From Flavobacterium sp. Root186 (GTDB taxonomy: Bacteria; Bacteroidota; Bacteroidia; Flavobacteriales; Flavobacteriaceae): a stretch of 64,000 nucleotides of DNA. A model generated the notes under the pieces. The model was not told the origin of the DNA. It did not search any database and saw nothing but the letters and a program-made list of their open reading frames with translations. Location of the stretch: NCBI RefSeq assembly GCF_001428525.1, contig NZ_LMHW01000017.1:1-64000 (forward strand), written 5' to 3'. Positions 16,016 through 25,238 of the stretch are shown here, piece by piece; position 1 is the first letter of the stretch; each line of letters starts with the position of its first letter. The translations under genes were made by a program, and so were the position numbers.

Positions 16016-18469
16016 ATGTCAAATCATAAAATACTCACTATTGACAATCTGTCACTTCAAGAATTTGATTCAGAAGCAGAATTAATTCCATTATTAACTC
16101 CAGAGGACGAAGAGGAAATGAACAATGAAGAACTTCCTGTTTCTCTGCCAATTTTACCTTTACGAAATACAGTTTTATTCCCGGGAGTTGTGATTCCAAT
16201 TTCTGCAGGACGAGATAAATCAATTAAATTAATTAATGATGCCAATGCCGGTGGAAAAATTATTGGGGTTGTTTCTCAAATTAATGAAGAAGACGAAGAT
16301 CCGTCAAAAGACGATATTCATAAAATAGGAACTGTTGCACGTATTTTGCGTGTTTTAAAGATGCCTGACGGAAATGTAACCGTTATTTTACAAGGAAAAA
16401 AACGTTTTGAAATTGACGAAGTTGTTTCAGAAGATCCTTATATGACGGCTACTATTAAAGAAGTGTCAGAAGAACGTCCTGATGAAAATGACAGTGAATT
16501 TACTGCTATTTTAGATTCAGTAAAAGAACTGGCAATTCAGATCATTAAAGAAAGTCCAAACATTCCATCTGAAGCTACATTTGCAATTAAAAACATTGAA
16601 AGCCAATCGTTTTTAATCAATTTTGTTTCTTCAAACATGAATTTATCAGTAAAAGAAAAACAAGGTCTTTTATCAATAAATGGTTTAAAAGAGCGTGCTT
16701 TAGAAACTTTGCGTTATATGAATGTTGAGCTTCAAAAACTAGAATTGAAGAATGACATTCAGTCAAAAGTTCGTTTTGATTTAGATCAGCAGCAGCGCGA
16801 ATATTTCCTTCATCAGCAAATGAAAACCATTCAGGAAGAATTGGGTGGTGTTTCGCAAGAGGAAGAAATGGACGAAATGGGGCTGAAAGCGAAAACAAAA
16901 AAATGGGACGAAAAAACGCAGAAACATTTCGAAAAAGAATTATCTAAAATGCGCAGAATGAATCCGCAGTCGCCAGATTTCGGAATTCAGCGTAATTATT
17001 TAGAGTTGTTTTTAGAATTGCCTTGGGGTGAATATTCTAAAGATAAATTTGATTTAAAATTTGCTCAAAAAATATTAGACAAAGATCATTTTGGTCTTGA
17101 TGAAGTAAAGAAAAGAATGATTGAACATTTGGCAGTTTTAAAATTGCGAAATGACATGAAATCGCCAATTATATGTTTAACAGGGCCTCCTGGAGTTGGT
17201 AAAACTTCTATAGGACGTTCTGTGGCAGAAGCTTTAGGACGTGAATATGTTCGAATTTCTTTAGGAGGATTACGCGACGAAGCAGAGATTCGCGGACATA
17301 GAAAAACATATATCGGAGCAATGCCGGGGCGTATCATTCAAAGTTTGAAAAAAGCAGGAACTTCAAATCCGGTTTTTATTTTAGATGAGATTGATAAATT
17401 ATCAAACGGAAACAGCGGCGATCCCTCTTCGGCATTATTAGAAGTTTTAGACCCGGAACAAAACAATGCTTTTTATGATAATTTCCTTGAAATGGGTTAT
17501 GACTTATCTAAAGTAATGTTTATTGCGACATCAAACAATATGGCTGCAATACAGCCTGCTTTGCGTGACAGAATGGAAGTTATCAAAATGTCAGGTTATA
17601 CTATCGAAGAAAAAGTTGAAATTGCAAAAAGACACCTTTTTCCAAAACAGTTAGAAGCACACGGATTAACTGCCAAAGATTTGACTATTGGAAAAAAACA
17701 ATTAGAAAAAATTGTTGAAGGATACACAAGAGAATCTGGTGTTCGTAATTTAGAAACAAAAATTGCCCAAGTAATTCGTAATGCAGCAAAAGCCGTTGCG
17801 ATGGAAGAGGAGTACAATAAAAAAGTTACAGACGAAGATATTGTAAAAGTTTTAGGAGTTCCAAGATTAGAGCGTGATAAATACGAAAATAATGATGTTG
17901 CAGGAGTTGTTACAGGTCTTGCATGGACAAGCGTTGGAGGAGATATTCTATTTATAGAATCATTAATTTCTGAAGGAAAAGGTGCTTTGACTATTACCGG
18001 AAACCTTGGAAATGTGATGAAAGAGTCAGCTACAATTGCTTTAGAATATATAAAAGCAAATGCTAAAAAGTTAGGGTTAGGAATTGAATTATTTCAAAAA
18101 TATAACATTCACCTGCACGTTCCGGAAGGAGCAACGCCAAAAGACGGGCCAAGCGCAGGTATTGCAATGCTTACTTCTTTAGTTTCATTATTGACACAAA
18201 AGAAGGTTAAGAAAAGCCTTGCCATGACTGGAGAAATCACTTTACGTGGAAAAGTTTTGCCTGTTGGCGGAATTAAAGAAAAAATCCTAGCTGCAAAAAG
18301 AGCAGGAATTAAAGAAATCATTCTTTGTCACGAAAACAAAAGCGATATTGACGAAATTAAAGCTGAATATTTAGAAGGTCTTACTTTTCATTATGTAAAA
18401 GAAATGAGTGAAGTTCTGGCTTTAGCTTTGACAGATCAAAATGTAAAGAATGCTAAAACATTGAAATAA
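16016..18469 (+). CDS. lon: ATP-dependent protease Lon
   Basis: 817 aa. Cytoplasmic AAA+ protease that degrades misfolded and regulatory proteins. The N-terminal LON substrate-binding domain begins at LPILPLRNTVLFPG (about 45-58). Walker A is GPPGVGKT (390-397), and Walker B is in VFILDEIDKLS. The protease domain carries the catalytic Ser713 in DGPSAGIAM and Lys756 in GGIKEKILAAKRAG, 43 residues apart as in E. coli. The acidic N-terminal extension (residues 10-40) is usual for Bacteroidota Lon. A long perfect terminator hairpin follows. Confidence 0.97.
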   Translation: MSNHKILTIDNLSLQEFDSEAELIPLLTPEDEEEMNNEELPVSLPILPLRNTVLFPGVVIPISAGRDKSIKLINDANAGGKIIGVVSQINEEDEDPSKDDIHKIGTVARILRVLKMPDGNVTVILQGKKRFEIDEVVSEDPYMTATIKEVSEERPDENDSEFTAILDSVKELAIQIIKESPNIPSEATFAIKNIESQSFLINFVSSNMNLSVKEKQGLLSINGLKERALETLRYMNVELQKLELKNDIQSKVRFDLDQQQREYFLHQQMKTIQEELGGVSQEEEMDEMGLKAKTKKWDEKTQKHFEKELSKMRRMNPQSPDFGIQRNYLELFLELPWGEYSKDKFDLKFAQKILDKDHFGLDEVKKRMIEHLAVLKLRNDMKSPIICLTGPPGVGKTSIGRSVAEALGREYVRISLGGLRDEAEIRGHRKTYIGAMPGRIIQSLKKAGTSNPVFILDEIDKLSNGNSGDPSSALLEVLDPEQNNAFYDNFLEMGYDLSKVMFIATSNNMAAIQPALRDRMEVIKMSGYTIEEKVEIAKRHLFPKQLEAHGLTAKDLTIGKKQLEKIVEGYTRESGVRNLETKIAQVIRNAAKAVAMEEEYNKKVTDEDIVKVLGVPRLERDKYENNDVAGVVTGLAWTSVGGDILFIESLISEGKGALTITGNLGNVMKESATIALEYIKANAKKLGLGIELFQKYNIHLHVPEGATPKDGPSAGIAMLTSLVSLLTQKKVKKSLAMTGEITLRGKVLPVGGIKEKILAAKRAGIKEIILCHENKSDIDEIKAEYLEGLTFHYVKEMSEVLALALTDQNVKNAKTLK

Positions 18470-18493
18470 ATTCAGGTTTTAAATTTCAATTTT

Positions 18494-18550
18494 AAAAAAA
18501 TCCAAATTCCAAATTTCAAACTATGATGGTTTGGAATTTGGATTTTTTTT
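18494..18550 (+). terminator. Strong intrinsic terminator after lon
   Basis: A perfect 20-bp stem pairs AAAAAAATCCAAATTCCAAA (18494-18513) with 18530-18549 around a 16-nt loop. The right arm ends in eight T. It can act in both directions. Confidence 0.85.
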
Positions 18551-18645
18551 ATTGGAATTTATTTAGAGTTTAATTTTATTTTTGGTGTTATATAATTTTA
18601 TATTTGTATTTGCGTTATTCCCATATAGGAACGCCACAAAAGCAA

Positions 18646-19665
18646 ATGCCAAAACACTATGTTTTATTTTTAATGTTACTACTTTGTTCGGTTTCGTTCG
18701 GGCAAATTGGAGGGCGTTACACCTATCAATTTCTAAATTTAACAGCATCTCCGCGTCAGGCAGCGCTAGGTGGAAAAGTGATTACGATATATGACGAAGA
18801 TGTTAACCAGGCTATGTCCAACCCAGCCGTTTTAAACGCAGATATGGACAACCACTTAGCTTTGAATTATGGAAATTATTATGGAGAAGCTTCTTATGGA
18901 AGTGCTTCCTATGCTTATACTTACGACCGTCATGTGCAGACTTTCTATGCCGGAGTTAATTACATAAACTACGGATCTTTTGAAGGTTACGACGAAAACG
19001 GTCAGGCTACATCAGATTTTACAGGAAATGAAGGTGCATTGTCATTTGGATATGCTTATAATGTTCCTTTTACAGATCTTCATATTGGAGCTAGTGCGAA
19101 GTTAATAACTTCGACATTAGAAAGTTATAATTCGATTGGAGGTGCAGTAGATATAGGTTTATTATATATTGATGAAAAAAATGATTTAAATTATGCGCTG
19201 GTATTTCGTAATATAGGTACACAATTTAGAACGTATTCCGGAATACAGGAAAATTTGCCGTTTGAAATCTCTGCTGGAATTTCGCAGGAATTAGAGCATG
19301 TTCCTATTCGCTGGCATCTTACTTTAGAGAATTTGCAGCAATGGAATATCTCTTTTTCGAATCCCGTTCGCGGAGAAACCAATATTGATGGATCAACTAG
19401 CGGTGAGAAAGTTTCATTTGTAAATAATGCCTTGAGGCATGTTATTTTTGGTGTAGAGCTCTTCCCTAAAAAAGCAGTAAATCTGCGTTTAGGCTATAAT
19501 TTTAGAAGAGGAGAAGAATTACGTGTCGAAGAACAGCGTAATTTTTCGGGAATTTCATTAGGTTTTGGATTAAAGATGAATAAGTTAAAGTTTAACTATT
19601 CGTACTCTAGATATACATTGGCAGGAAATACAAGTCTTTTTGGTTTAATTCTAAATCTTCAGTAA
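18646..19665 (+). CDS. porQ: Type IX secretion system protein PorQ
   Basis: 339 aa. A signal peptide (MPKHYVLFLMLLLCSVSFGQ) precedes an outer-membrane beta-barrel of the PorP/PorQ type: ATSPRQAALGG-like LTASPRQAALGG near residue 30, DEDVNQAMSNPAVLN, then alternating barrel strands, ending in an aromatic C-terminus (LFGLILNLQ). PorQ helps retain and process type IX cargo at the surface. I use the ATG at 18646; an in-frame TTG at 18604 lies inside a TATATTTG -7-like box (18599-18606) and is unlikely. A transpeptidase-like gene follows after 5 bp. Confidence 0.85.
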   Translation: MPKHYVLFLMLLLCSVSFGQIGGRYTYQFLNLTASPRQAALGGKVITIYDEDVNQAMSNPAVLNADMDNHLALNYGNYYGEASYGSASYAYTYDRHVQTFYAGVNYINYGSFEGYDENGQATSDFTGNEGALSFGYAYNVPFTDLHIGASAKLITSTLESYNSIGGAVDIGLLYIDEKNDLNYALVFRNIGTQFRTYSGIQENLPFEISAGISQELEHVPIRWHLTLENLQQWNISFSNPVRGETNIDGSTSGEKVSFVNNALRHVIFGVELFPKKAVNLRLGYNFRRGEELRVEEQRNFSGISLGFGLKMNKLKFNYSYSRYTLAGNTSLFGLILNLQ

Positions 19666-19670
19666 TTTAT

Positions 19671-20273
19671 ATGAAATTATTCAGTTTATTTTTGTTTATG
19701 ACTGTAGGCGTTTTTACGGGATCAAAACACTACTTCAAAGAAGAATCTTCTATAACCAGTTTAGAAATCGAAAGAATCAACAGCAGGGTAGGCGAAATTA
19801 GAAGCATGATGAATATCGATCACAAATACAATTCTAAAATTGCATTTTTAGTTGATATGAAAGTACCTTCAGGAAAAAATCGTTTTTTTGTTTATGATTT
19901 AGAGAAAAATGAAATTATCGATCAAGGTCTTGTAGCGCACGGTTCTGGTTCTGAAACAGGTATTAACGGAATGCTTAAATTTAGTAATGAGCCTAACTCA
20001 AACTGCACAGCACTTGGCAGATATGCAATAGGCAAAAATTACAAAGGCATTTTCGGGAAAGCATATAGATTAATGGGGTTAGATGAAACTAATGATAATG
20101 CTTTAAAAAGAGCGATTGTATTACACTCTTATTCTGCAGTTCCTGCCGAAGAACAAAACTATTACATCAGCCGCAGTAAAGGATGCCCGATGGTTAGTGA
20201 GCAATTTTTTAAACGTATAGAAAAGATAATTGATAGTTCTAAATCGAACATTCTTTTAGATATTTATTATTAA
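19671..20273 (+). CDS. L,D-transpeptidase-like (YkuD_2) envelope protein
   Basis: 200 aa. An N-terminal hydrophobic segment (1-17) is a signal peptide or anchor. The central domain has AHGSGSETG, SNCTALGRYAIG, IVLHSYSA and SKGCPMVS with the probable catalytic cysteine C172; this His...Gly-Cys-Pro-Met arrangement is that of the YkuD_2/murein L,D-transpeptidase family. It should act on peptidoglycan in the periplasm. It is cotranscribed with porQ (5-bp gap), which suggests envelope coupling, though activity against peptidoglycan is untested. Confidence 0.8.
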   Translation: MKLFSLFLFMTVGVFTGSKHYFKEESSITSLEIERINSRVGEIRSMMNIDHKYNSKIAFLVDMKVPSGKNRFFVYDLEKNEIIDQGLVAHGSGSETGINGMLKFSNEPNSNCTALGRYAIGKNYKGIFGKAYRLMGLDETNDNALKRAIVLHSYSAVPAEEQNYYISRSKGCPMVSEQFFKRIEKIIDSSKSNILLDIYY

Positions 20274-20304
20274 AAAATATTATTTACAAGCATCTCAACA
20301 ATAC

Positions 20305-20353
20305 ACTATTATTAAGGAAAGCAATATAACTTTCTTTAATAATAGTTTTTTTT
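20305..20353 (+). terminator. Intrinsic terminator after porQ operon
   Basis: ACTATTATTAAGGAAAG pairs with CTTTCTTTAATAATAGT through one wobble, and nine T follow. Confidence 0.8.
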
Positions 20354-20414
20354 TGAATAAGATAACAGATATTAAAAACGTTACAAATTGATATTGTTAT
20401 TGCTGTTTGAAGCA

Positions 20415-20444
20415 TTCAACTTACAGAGAAAGATGTTACATTTG
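20415..20444 (+). promoter_or_regulatory. Putative promoter of cmk
   Basis: TACATTTG (20437-20444) fits the -7 consensus TAnnTTTG. The only -33 candidate at proper distance is TTC (20415-20417, 19-nt spacer), which deviates from TTG. It lies between the upstream terminator and the cmk start. Confidence 0.4.
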
Positions 20445-20516
20445 CAGTTATATTTTTTGACTGTTTGATAGTCACATATCGTATTATTTAGAGAATAAAA
20501 ATTAAAACATAAAAAA

Positions 20517-21209
20517 TTGAAAAAAATTACAATTGCTATCGACGGGTTTTCATCAACAGGGAAAAGTACTTTAGCAAAACAATTGGCAAAAGAACTTGAA
20601 TATATATATGTTGATACTGGCGCAATGTATCGTGCCGTGGCCTATTTTGCGATGAAGAATAAGTTTATAGGAACTGATTTTTTTAATAAAGAAACTTTGA
20701 TTCAGACGTTACCAAATATTCAGTTAGAATTTAGATTTAATGCTGATGTAGGTTTTGCAGAAATGTATTTGAATGGCGAAAACGTTGAAAAACAAATTAG
20801 AACTATTGAGGTTTCTAATTATGTAAGCAAAGTAGCCGAAGTTTCTGAAGTGCGTGCTAAATTGGTTGAGCAGCAACAAGAAATGGGTACCAATAAAGCA
20901 ATTGTAATGGATGGCAGAGATATTGGAACTGTAGTTTTTCCAAATGCCGAACTTAAAATATTTATGACTGCCAGTGCCGAGACCCGTGCGCAGAGACGTT
21001 TTGATGAATTGCAGCAAAAAGGAGATAATGTATCTTACGAAGATGTTTTAAAAAATGTTATGGAAAGAGATTACATAGATACACACCGCGAAGATTCTCC
21101 TCTGGTAATTGCAGATGATGCGATTGAGATTGATAATTCTTACTTAAATAAAGAAGAACAATTTACGGCTGTTTTAGAATTAGTAAATGATGTTGTTAAA
21201 ATAGATTAA
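20517..21209 (+). CDS. cmk: (d)CMP kinase
   Basis: 230 aa. Phosphorylates CMP/dCMP to the diphosphates. Walker A is GFSSTGKST (10-18); VDTGAMYRAVAYFAM and MDGRDIGTVVFPNA are the CMP-binding signatures. The start codon is TTG at 20517: it gives the family N-terminus MKKITIAIDG exactly, and no in-frame ATG exists nearby upstream. A putative TACATTTG promoter element lies about 73 nt upstream. The enzyme is cytosolic and presumably essential. Confidence 0.95.
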   Translation: MKKITIAIDGFSSTGKSTLAKQLAKELEYIYVDTGAMYRAVAYFAMKNKFIGTDFFNKETLIQTLPNIQLEFRFNADVGFAEMYLNGENVEKQIRTIEVSNYVSKVAEVSEVRAKLVEQQQEMGTNKAIVMDGRDIGTVVFPNAELKIFMTASAETRAQRRFDELQQKGDNVSYEDVLKNVMERDYIDTHREDSPLVIADDAIEIDNSYLNKEEQFTAVLELVNDVVKID

Positions 21210-21278
21210 TTTTTTGTAGATATTATTTTTAATGGTAGTTTTACGACTTCATTTTTATTAAAAAGACAATTTCATTAT

Positions 21279-22655
21279 ATGGGAATTAAAAATAGGTTAA
21301 TCGTAATGAGCTTTCTTCAGTTTTTTGTTTGGGGAGCCTGGCTTATTACAATTGGAAATTATTGGTTTGGAACCAAAAATTGGGAAGGAACTCAATTTGG
21401 TTTAGTATTTGGAACCATGGGAATTGCTTCTTTATTCATGCCTACATTAACCGGGATTATTGCCGACAGATGGGTAAATGCTGAAAAACTTTATGGTTTT
21501 TTACATATTGCTTATGCGGTAGTTTTGTTTGGAATTGCACAGGTTACTACACCGGATACTTTTATTGCTGTAATGCTGATTGCTATGTGCTGCTATATGC
21601 CAACAATTGCTTTAAGTAATTCTATTTCTTATACTTCGCTAAAGCTTAATAATAAGAATATTGTAAAAGATTTTCCGCCAATTCGTGTTTGGGGAACAAT
21701 AGGTTTTATTGTTGCTATGTGGATCACAAATTTGAGTGGCAGTAAAGCAACTGAATATCAGTTTTATATTGCTGGAATTGGTGCTTTAATTCTTGGGGTT
21801 TATGCGTTTACATTGCCAAAATGTGAGCCACAACGTTTGACAAAAGAAAACGCTTCAGTCGTTGAAACATTAGGTCTTGAAGCTTTTAAATTATTTGGAA
21901 ACTACAAAATGGCATTGTTTTTTGTATTCTCTATGTTTTTAGGAGGAGCTTTGCAATTGACAAACGCTTATGGAGATGTATTTTTAGATGAATTCAAACA
22001 TTTTCCAAAATATGCAGATTCTTTCGTAATTAAATATTCGACTATTATTATGTCGATTTCTCAGGTTTCTGAAACCTTATTTATTTTAGCGATTCCGTTT
22101 TTCTTAAGACGTTTTGGAATCAAGCAAGTTATGCTGATTTCTATGTTGGCTTGGGTATTGCGTTTCGGGTTATTTGCTTTTGGAGATCCTGTTGGCGGAT
22201 TATGGATGATTATTATGTCTTGTATTGTTTACGGAATGGCATTTGACTTCTTTAATATTTCAGGGTCATTATTCGTAGAAAGCAATACCGATTCTAAAAT
22301 TCGTTCATCAGCACAAGGATTATTTATGATGATGACTAATGGGGTAGGAGCTGTTTTAGGAAGTTTAACTTCTGGCTGGGCAATTGATCGTTTTTTTACT
22401 AAATCATTTCATAATACGATTGAGTTGTCTGGGTTTCTGCAAACTGAAACTACAAATCCTAAAATGTTAGAATTTGTAAAGAGTCAGGGAAATTCGGTTT
22501 CTGCAGAAGGAATTTTCAGTAATCCAATTTTAATGAAAGACTGGCATACGATCTGGTTATCATTTGCAGCTTATGCGTTGGTTATTGCGATTGCTTTTGC
22601 TGTTCTATTTAAACACAAACATGATCCGAAAGAATTAGAGAATTTGAGTCATTAA
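21279..22655 (+). CDS. Nucleoside:H+ symporter-family MFS transporter
   Basis: This 458-aa protein has 12 predicted membrane helices. The N-terminus LIVMSFLQFFVWGAWLITIGNYW and the segment RVWGTIGFIVAMW match the NHS (NupG/XapB) branch of the major facilitator superfamily, which imports nucleosides with protons in the cytoplasmic membrane. Its place 69 bp after the pyrimidine-salvage gene cmk fits that role, although flavobacterial members are sometimes longer and their substrates untested. A terminator follows. Confidence 0.8.
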   Translation: MGIKNRLIVMSFLQFFVWGAWLITIGNYWFGTKNWEGTQFGLVFGTMGIASLFMPTLTGIIADRWVNAEKLYGFLHIAYAVVLFGIAQVTTPDTFIAVMLIAMCCYMPTIALSNSISYTSLKLNNKNIVKDFPPIRVWGTIGFIVAMWITNLSGSKATEYQFYIAGIGALILGVYAFTLPKCEPQRLTKENASVVETLGLEAFKLFGNYKMALFFVFSMFLGGALQLTNAYGDVFLDEFKHFPKYADSFVIKYSTIIMSISQVSETLFILAIPFFLRRFGIKQVMLISMLAWVLRFGLFAFGDPVGGLWMIIMSCIVYGMAFDFFNISGSLFVESNTDSKIRSSAQGLFMMMTNGVGAVLGSLTSGWAIDRFFTKSFHNTIELSGFLQTETTNPKMLEFVKSQGNSVSAEGIFSNPILMKDWHTIWLSFAAYALVIAIAFAVLFKHKHDPKELENLSH

Positions 22656-22710
22656 ATATTATAAAACTTTATTCAAGTTTTGAACTTTAATAATGAGGAA
22701 TTATATAAGT

Positions 22711-22743
22711 AAGCCCGACAGTTTTTTTAACCTGTCGGGTTTG
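22711..22743 (+). terminator. Intrinsic terminator after nucleoside transporter
   Basis: AAGCCCGACAG pairs with CTGTCGGGTTT (one G-U pair) around a short T-rich loop. The T tract is weak but the stem is GC-rich. Confidence 0.7.
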
Positions 22744-22808
22744 TTGTTTTACAGAATATTCTGTTTTAAATAAAAGCCATAACTTAGTACTTCATTTTTA
22801 AGACTTTA

Positions 22809-24053
22809 ATGATGCTGAAACTTAAATTATTTGTTTTGCTTTTGATTGGAATTTCTGGTTTTGCCCAGACGAAAGCCTTGTATAATCAAAGTGTTGAAGC
22901 TTATAAAAACAAAGATTATGTTTTGTTTTTAAAATTAGCGAAAGAGCTTGATAGTATTCGGCCAACGCATCCTGCATATACTTATAATTTGGCATCAGCT
23001 TATTCTTTAAATAGTAAAAGTGAAGAGGCTTTATCGGTTTTAAAAAAGATTGTTCTGGCAAATAATAGTATTGCTTTTGAAGATGATGCTGATTTTGAAT
23101 CTATTAAAAATGGGAAAAATTTTAAAAATTTACTGGAATTAAAAGTTTTACAATCAAAAACAATTGAAACTTCTGTTGAGAAAATAAGGCTTTCTGAAAA
23201 AGATCTTCATCCGGAAGGGTTGCTTTATTTACAGAAACAAAAACTCTGGCTGTCATCAAGTATTCGGAATAAAAAGATTGTTTCTTCTGATGAAAATGGT
23301 AAATGTTCAGATTGGTTTACAGATTGTTTGTATTCAGTTTTTGCTTTAAAGGCAGATTCGAAGGAAAAATATTTATGGGTTGCCTGCTCTGCGATTACTG
23401 AAATGAAAGGTTTTGCTAAAGAAATGGATGGAAAAAGCGAAATTTTTAAAATTGAAATTGCCACTAAAAAATTGGTCAAACGTTATACTATTGATGGGAA
23501 TCATGTTTTTGGAGATTTAATTGTAACCAAAAATAATGATGTCTATATTTCAGATAGTGCTGAACCGATTCTTTATAAAATTGAAAAAGAGAATTTAGTT
23601 GTTTGGAAAGATTTAAGAAAAGAAGCTTTTAATCTGCAGGGAATCGCTTTGAATACAAATGAATCAAAATTGTTTGCAGCTGATTATTTGAAAGGAATTA
23701 TTTCAATTGATGTAAAGTCGCAAAAAGGAAACTGGCTGGATTTTCCGGAAGAAGCTTCTAGAAAAGGAATTGACGGATTGGTTTTTTATAAGAATTCGTT
23801 AATTGCGATTCAAAATGGAGTAGTGCCAATTCGGATTGTACGTTATAATTTGAATGAAACTGAAACTAAAATAACTGATTTTAAGGTTTTAGATAATAAT
23901 AGAAAGGAATTTAATGAACCCGCATTAGCAACTTTGGTTAAAAACAAAATGTATTTTTTTGCTAATTCGCCTTGGAAATTTTATGATAAAGATTTTCAAT
24001 TAGATGAAAGTAAATTTGAAAATCCGAAGTTATTTGAACTTAATTTAGATTGA
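22809..24053 (+). CDS. Secreted TPR plus beta-propeller (SMP-30-like) protein
   Basis: 414 aa. A signal peptide (ends GFAQ near residue 19) is followed by two TPR-like helical repeats (about 22-95, NQSVEAYKNKDY... and YNLASAYSLNSKSEEALSVL). Residues 115-414 look like a six-bladed propeller of the SMP-30/gluconolactonase/NHL type (LHPEGLLYLQKQKLWLS, GDLIVTKNNDVYISD, GIALNTNESKLFAADY, GIDGLVFYKNSLIAIQNG). The metal-binding residues of true lactonases cannot be confirmed. The substrate is unknown. Start is ATG at 22809 or the adjacent ATG at 22812. Confidence 0.7.
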   Translation: MMLKLKLFVLLLIGISGFAQTKALYNQSVEAYKNKDYVLFLKLAKELDSIRPTHPAYTYNLASAYSLNSKSEEALSVLKKIVLANNSIAFEDDADFESIKNGKNFKNLLELKVLQSKTIETSVEKIRLSEKDLHPEGLLYLQKQKLWLSSSIRNKKIVSSDENGKCSDWFTDCLYSVFALKADSKEKYLWVACSAITEMKGFAKEMDGKSEIFKIEIATKKLVKRYTIDGNHVFGDLIVTKNNDVYISDSAEPILYKIEKENLVVWKDLRKEAFNLQGIALNTNESKLFAADYLKGIISIDVKSQKGNWLDFPEEASRKGIDGLVFYKNSLIAIQNGVVPIRIVRYNLNETETKITDFKVLDNNRKEFNEPALATLVKNKMYFFANSPWKFYDKDFQLDESKFENPKLFELNLD

Positions 24054-24080
24054 TATTATTCTTTTTAAAAGTTATTTTTG
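24050..24080 (+). promoter_or_regulatory. Promoter of the small membrane-protein pair
   Basis: TTG (24050-24052), a 20-nt spacer, then TATTTTTG (24073-24080) fits the Bacteroidota consensus. It overlaps the stop region of the previous gene and starts transcription just before the ATG at 24100. Confidence 0.6.
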
Positions 24081-24099
24081 ATTTAAAAGTTTTAAGATT

Positions 24100-24456
24100 A
24101 TGACTAGACAAATTTTAGGAATTATTTTTGGTTACGCCATTTTTGTGATTAGTTCTGTGCTTTTATTTAAATTCTCAGAAGTGAATCCACATGAAGAGGC
24201 TTCGAAGTTATTTATGGCTTTGACATTTGTTTACGGAACTGTTTTTTCGTTCATCAGCGGACTTGTGACTCAATTGATTGCAAAAACTAAAAACCTGAAA
24301 GTCAATTATGTGCTATTTATTATTTTGGCTGGTTTTGCGACTTTTTCGCTTTTTAAATCAGGTGGTAGTTCCTGGACGCAATTGTTGGCCATTTTTGTTT
24401 TTGCGCCAGTTTCGATTTTGGGAGGATTGTTTTGGATTAAAAGAAGTAGAGAATAA
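24100..24456 (+). CDS. Small four-helix membrane protein, unknown
   Basis: This 118-aa protein has four hydrophobic segments (about 4-24, 38-60, 68-85 and 92-112) with short loops and a basic C-terminus (WIKRSRE). No family motif is recognised. It has its own promoter-like sequence upstream and shares a TAATG stop-start junction with the next gene, so both are cotranslated. Confidence 0.65.
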   Translation: MTRQILGIIFGYAIFVISSVLLFKFSEVNPHEEASKLFMALTFVYGTVFSFISGLVTQLIAKTKNLKVNYVLFIILAGFATFSLFKSGGSSWTQLLAIFVFAPVSILGGLFWIKRSRE

Positions 24457-24977
24457 TGAGGTTTGAATTGGCTTTTGATAAAGATATTTACAACAAGCAA
24501 ATGGATTTGTTGTTTGATTTGGCTTGGAAAAGAAAAATATCATACTATAAGAATTCACAATATTTCGGTGCACTTTTAATATTTGTTGGAGGCGTGATGA
24601 TTTGTAATCGACCAAATCTATTTGGTTTTGGTCTGCTTATTTTAGGTTTATCAAATTTGCTTCCTTTTGTCTATTATTACTTTAAAATAAAAGCAAGTTA
24701 TAAAAAGTTTGATGTTGCTAAAATTAAAGAAGTTGAAATTAATAATGATTTTAAAAATTTTGTTTTCGACTTCACAGATAAGTCATTAATTACTAGTGAC
24801 GGCAATCATTTTAGAAGTATTGATTGGAAAGATTTCAAAAAATATTTAATTGAAGAAAAGAATTTGATTTTAATCACTAAAGATTATCATCCTTATATAT
24901 TGGCAGAAATTGAAGTTGGTGAAGAAAATTTTCAGAGAATAATTTCTTTTATTGAAGAGAAAATTAAAACAACATAA
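24456..24977 (+). CDS. YcxB-like membrane protein
   Basis: This 173-aa protein has two central transmembrane helices (about 40-56 and 60-78) between a cytoplasmic N-terminal helix and a C-terminal beta domain (residues 90-173) with FDFTDKSLITSDGNHFRSIDWKDFKKYLIEEKNLILIT. This pattern of two helices plus a Trp-containing PH-like sheet is that of YcxB-type proteins. Function is unknown. It begins in the stop codon of the preceding membrane-protein gene. Confidence 0.6.
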   Translation: MRFELAFDKDIYNKQMDLLFDLAWKRKISYYKNSQYFGALLIFVGGVMICNRPNLFGFGLLILGLSNLLPFVYYYFKIKASYKKFDVAKIKEVEINNDFKNFVFDFTDKSLITSDGNHFRSIDWKDFKKYLIEEKNLILITKDYHPYILAEIEVGEENFQRIISFIEEKIKTT

Positions 24978-24979
24978 GG

Positions 24980-25011
24980 TCTTTGTCTAAGTTTTAAATT
25001 TTGACAAAGAT
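24980..25011. repeat. Dispersed palindromic repeat, copy 1
   Basis: The near-palindrome TCTTTGTCTAAG-TTTTAAA-TTTTGACAAAGAT matches the copy at 43793-43824 at 30 of 32 positions. Both copies sit just downstream of genes. It may serve as a terminator-like hairpin or be a REP-like element. Confidence 0.65.
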
Positions 25012-25103
25012 AGTTGCGCATAGTAAACTGACAGGATTTAAAAGGCTGTTTTTTATTCTTAACTTGAATAAAAGGTTCTTAAAAACTGATATCGGTTCTT
25101 ATC

Positions 25104-25205
25104 TAGCCCCGATAGAACGGATATCCTTTTATGGTGGGGTTCACCATAAAAGATAGGAGTGAAAGCGGGACTAAAGGTCTTGAAAAACCCGAAATCGTCT
25201 GCTCC
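25104..25205 (+). ncRNA. Structured RNA candidate (tentatively Flavo-1-like)
   Basis: AGCCCCG (25105-25111) pairs with CGGGACT (25166-25172), one mismatch. Inside, TATC/GATA extends to an 11-bp perfect hairpin CTTTTATGGTG/CACCATAAAAG (25126-25136 with 25142-25152) with a GGGTT loop. The lead sequence TAGCCCCGATAGAA and the tail TCGTCTGCTCCT recur, as I recall, in intergenic regions of many Flavobacterium genomes and resemble the Flavo-1 RNA motif; that label is from memory. The rest of the 409-bp gap (24978-25386) holds a palindromic repeat, the rpsA promoter and its leader. Confidence 0.55.
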
Positions 25206-25238
25206 TGAACAATTGCCTGATAATCATTTAGAATTGTT

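Noticed and set aside
18582..18606. Complete promoter for porQ using TTG 18582 and TATATTTG 18599
   Set aside because: The spacer is only 14 nt, shorter than the usual 17-23; only the -7-like box is noted.
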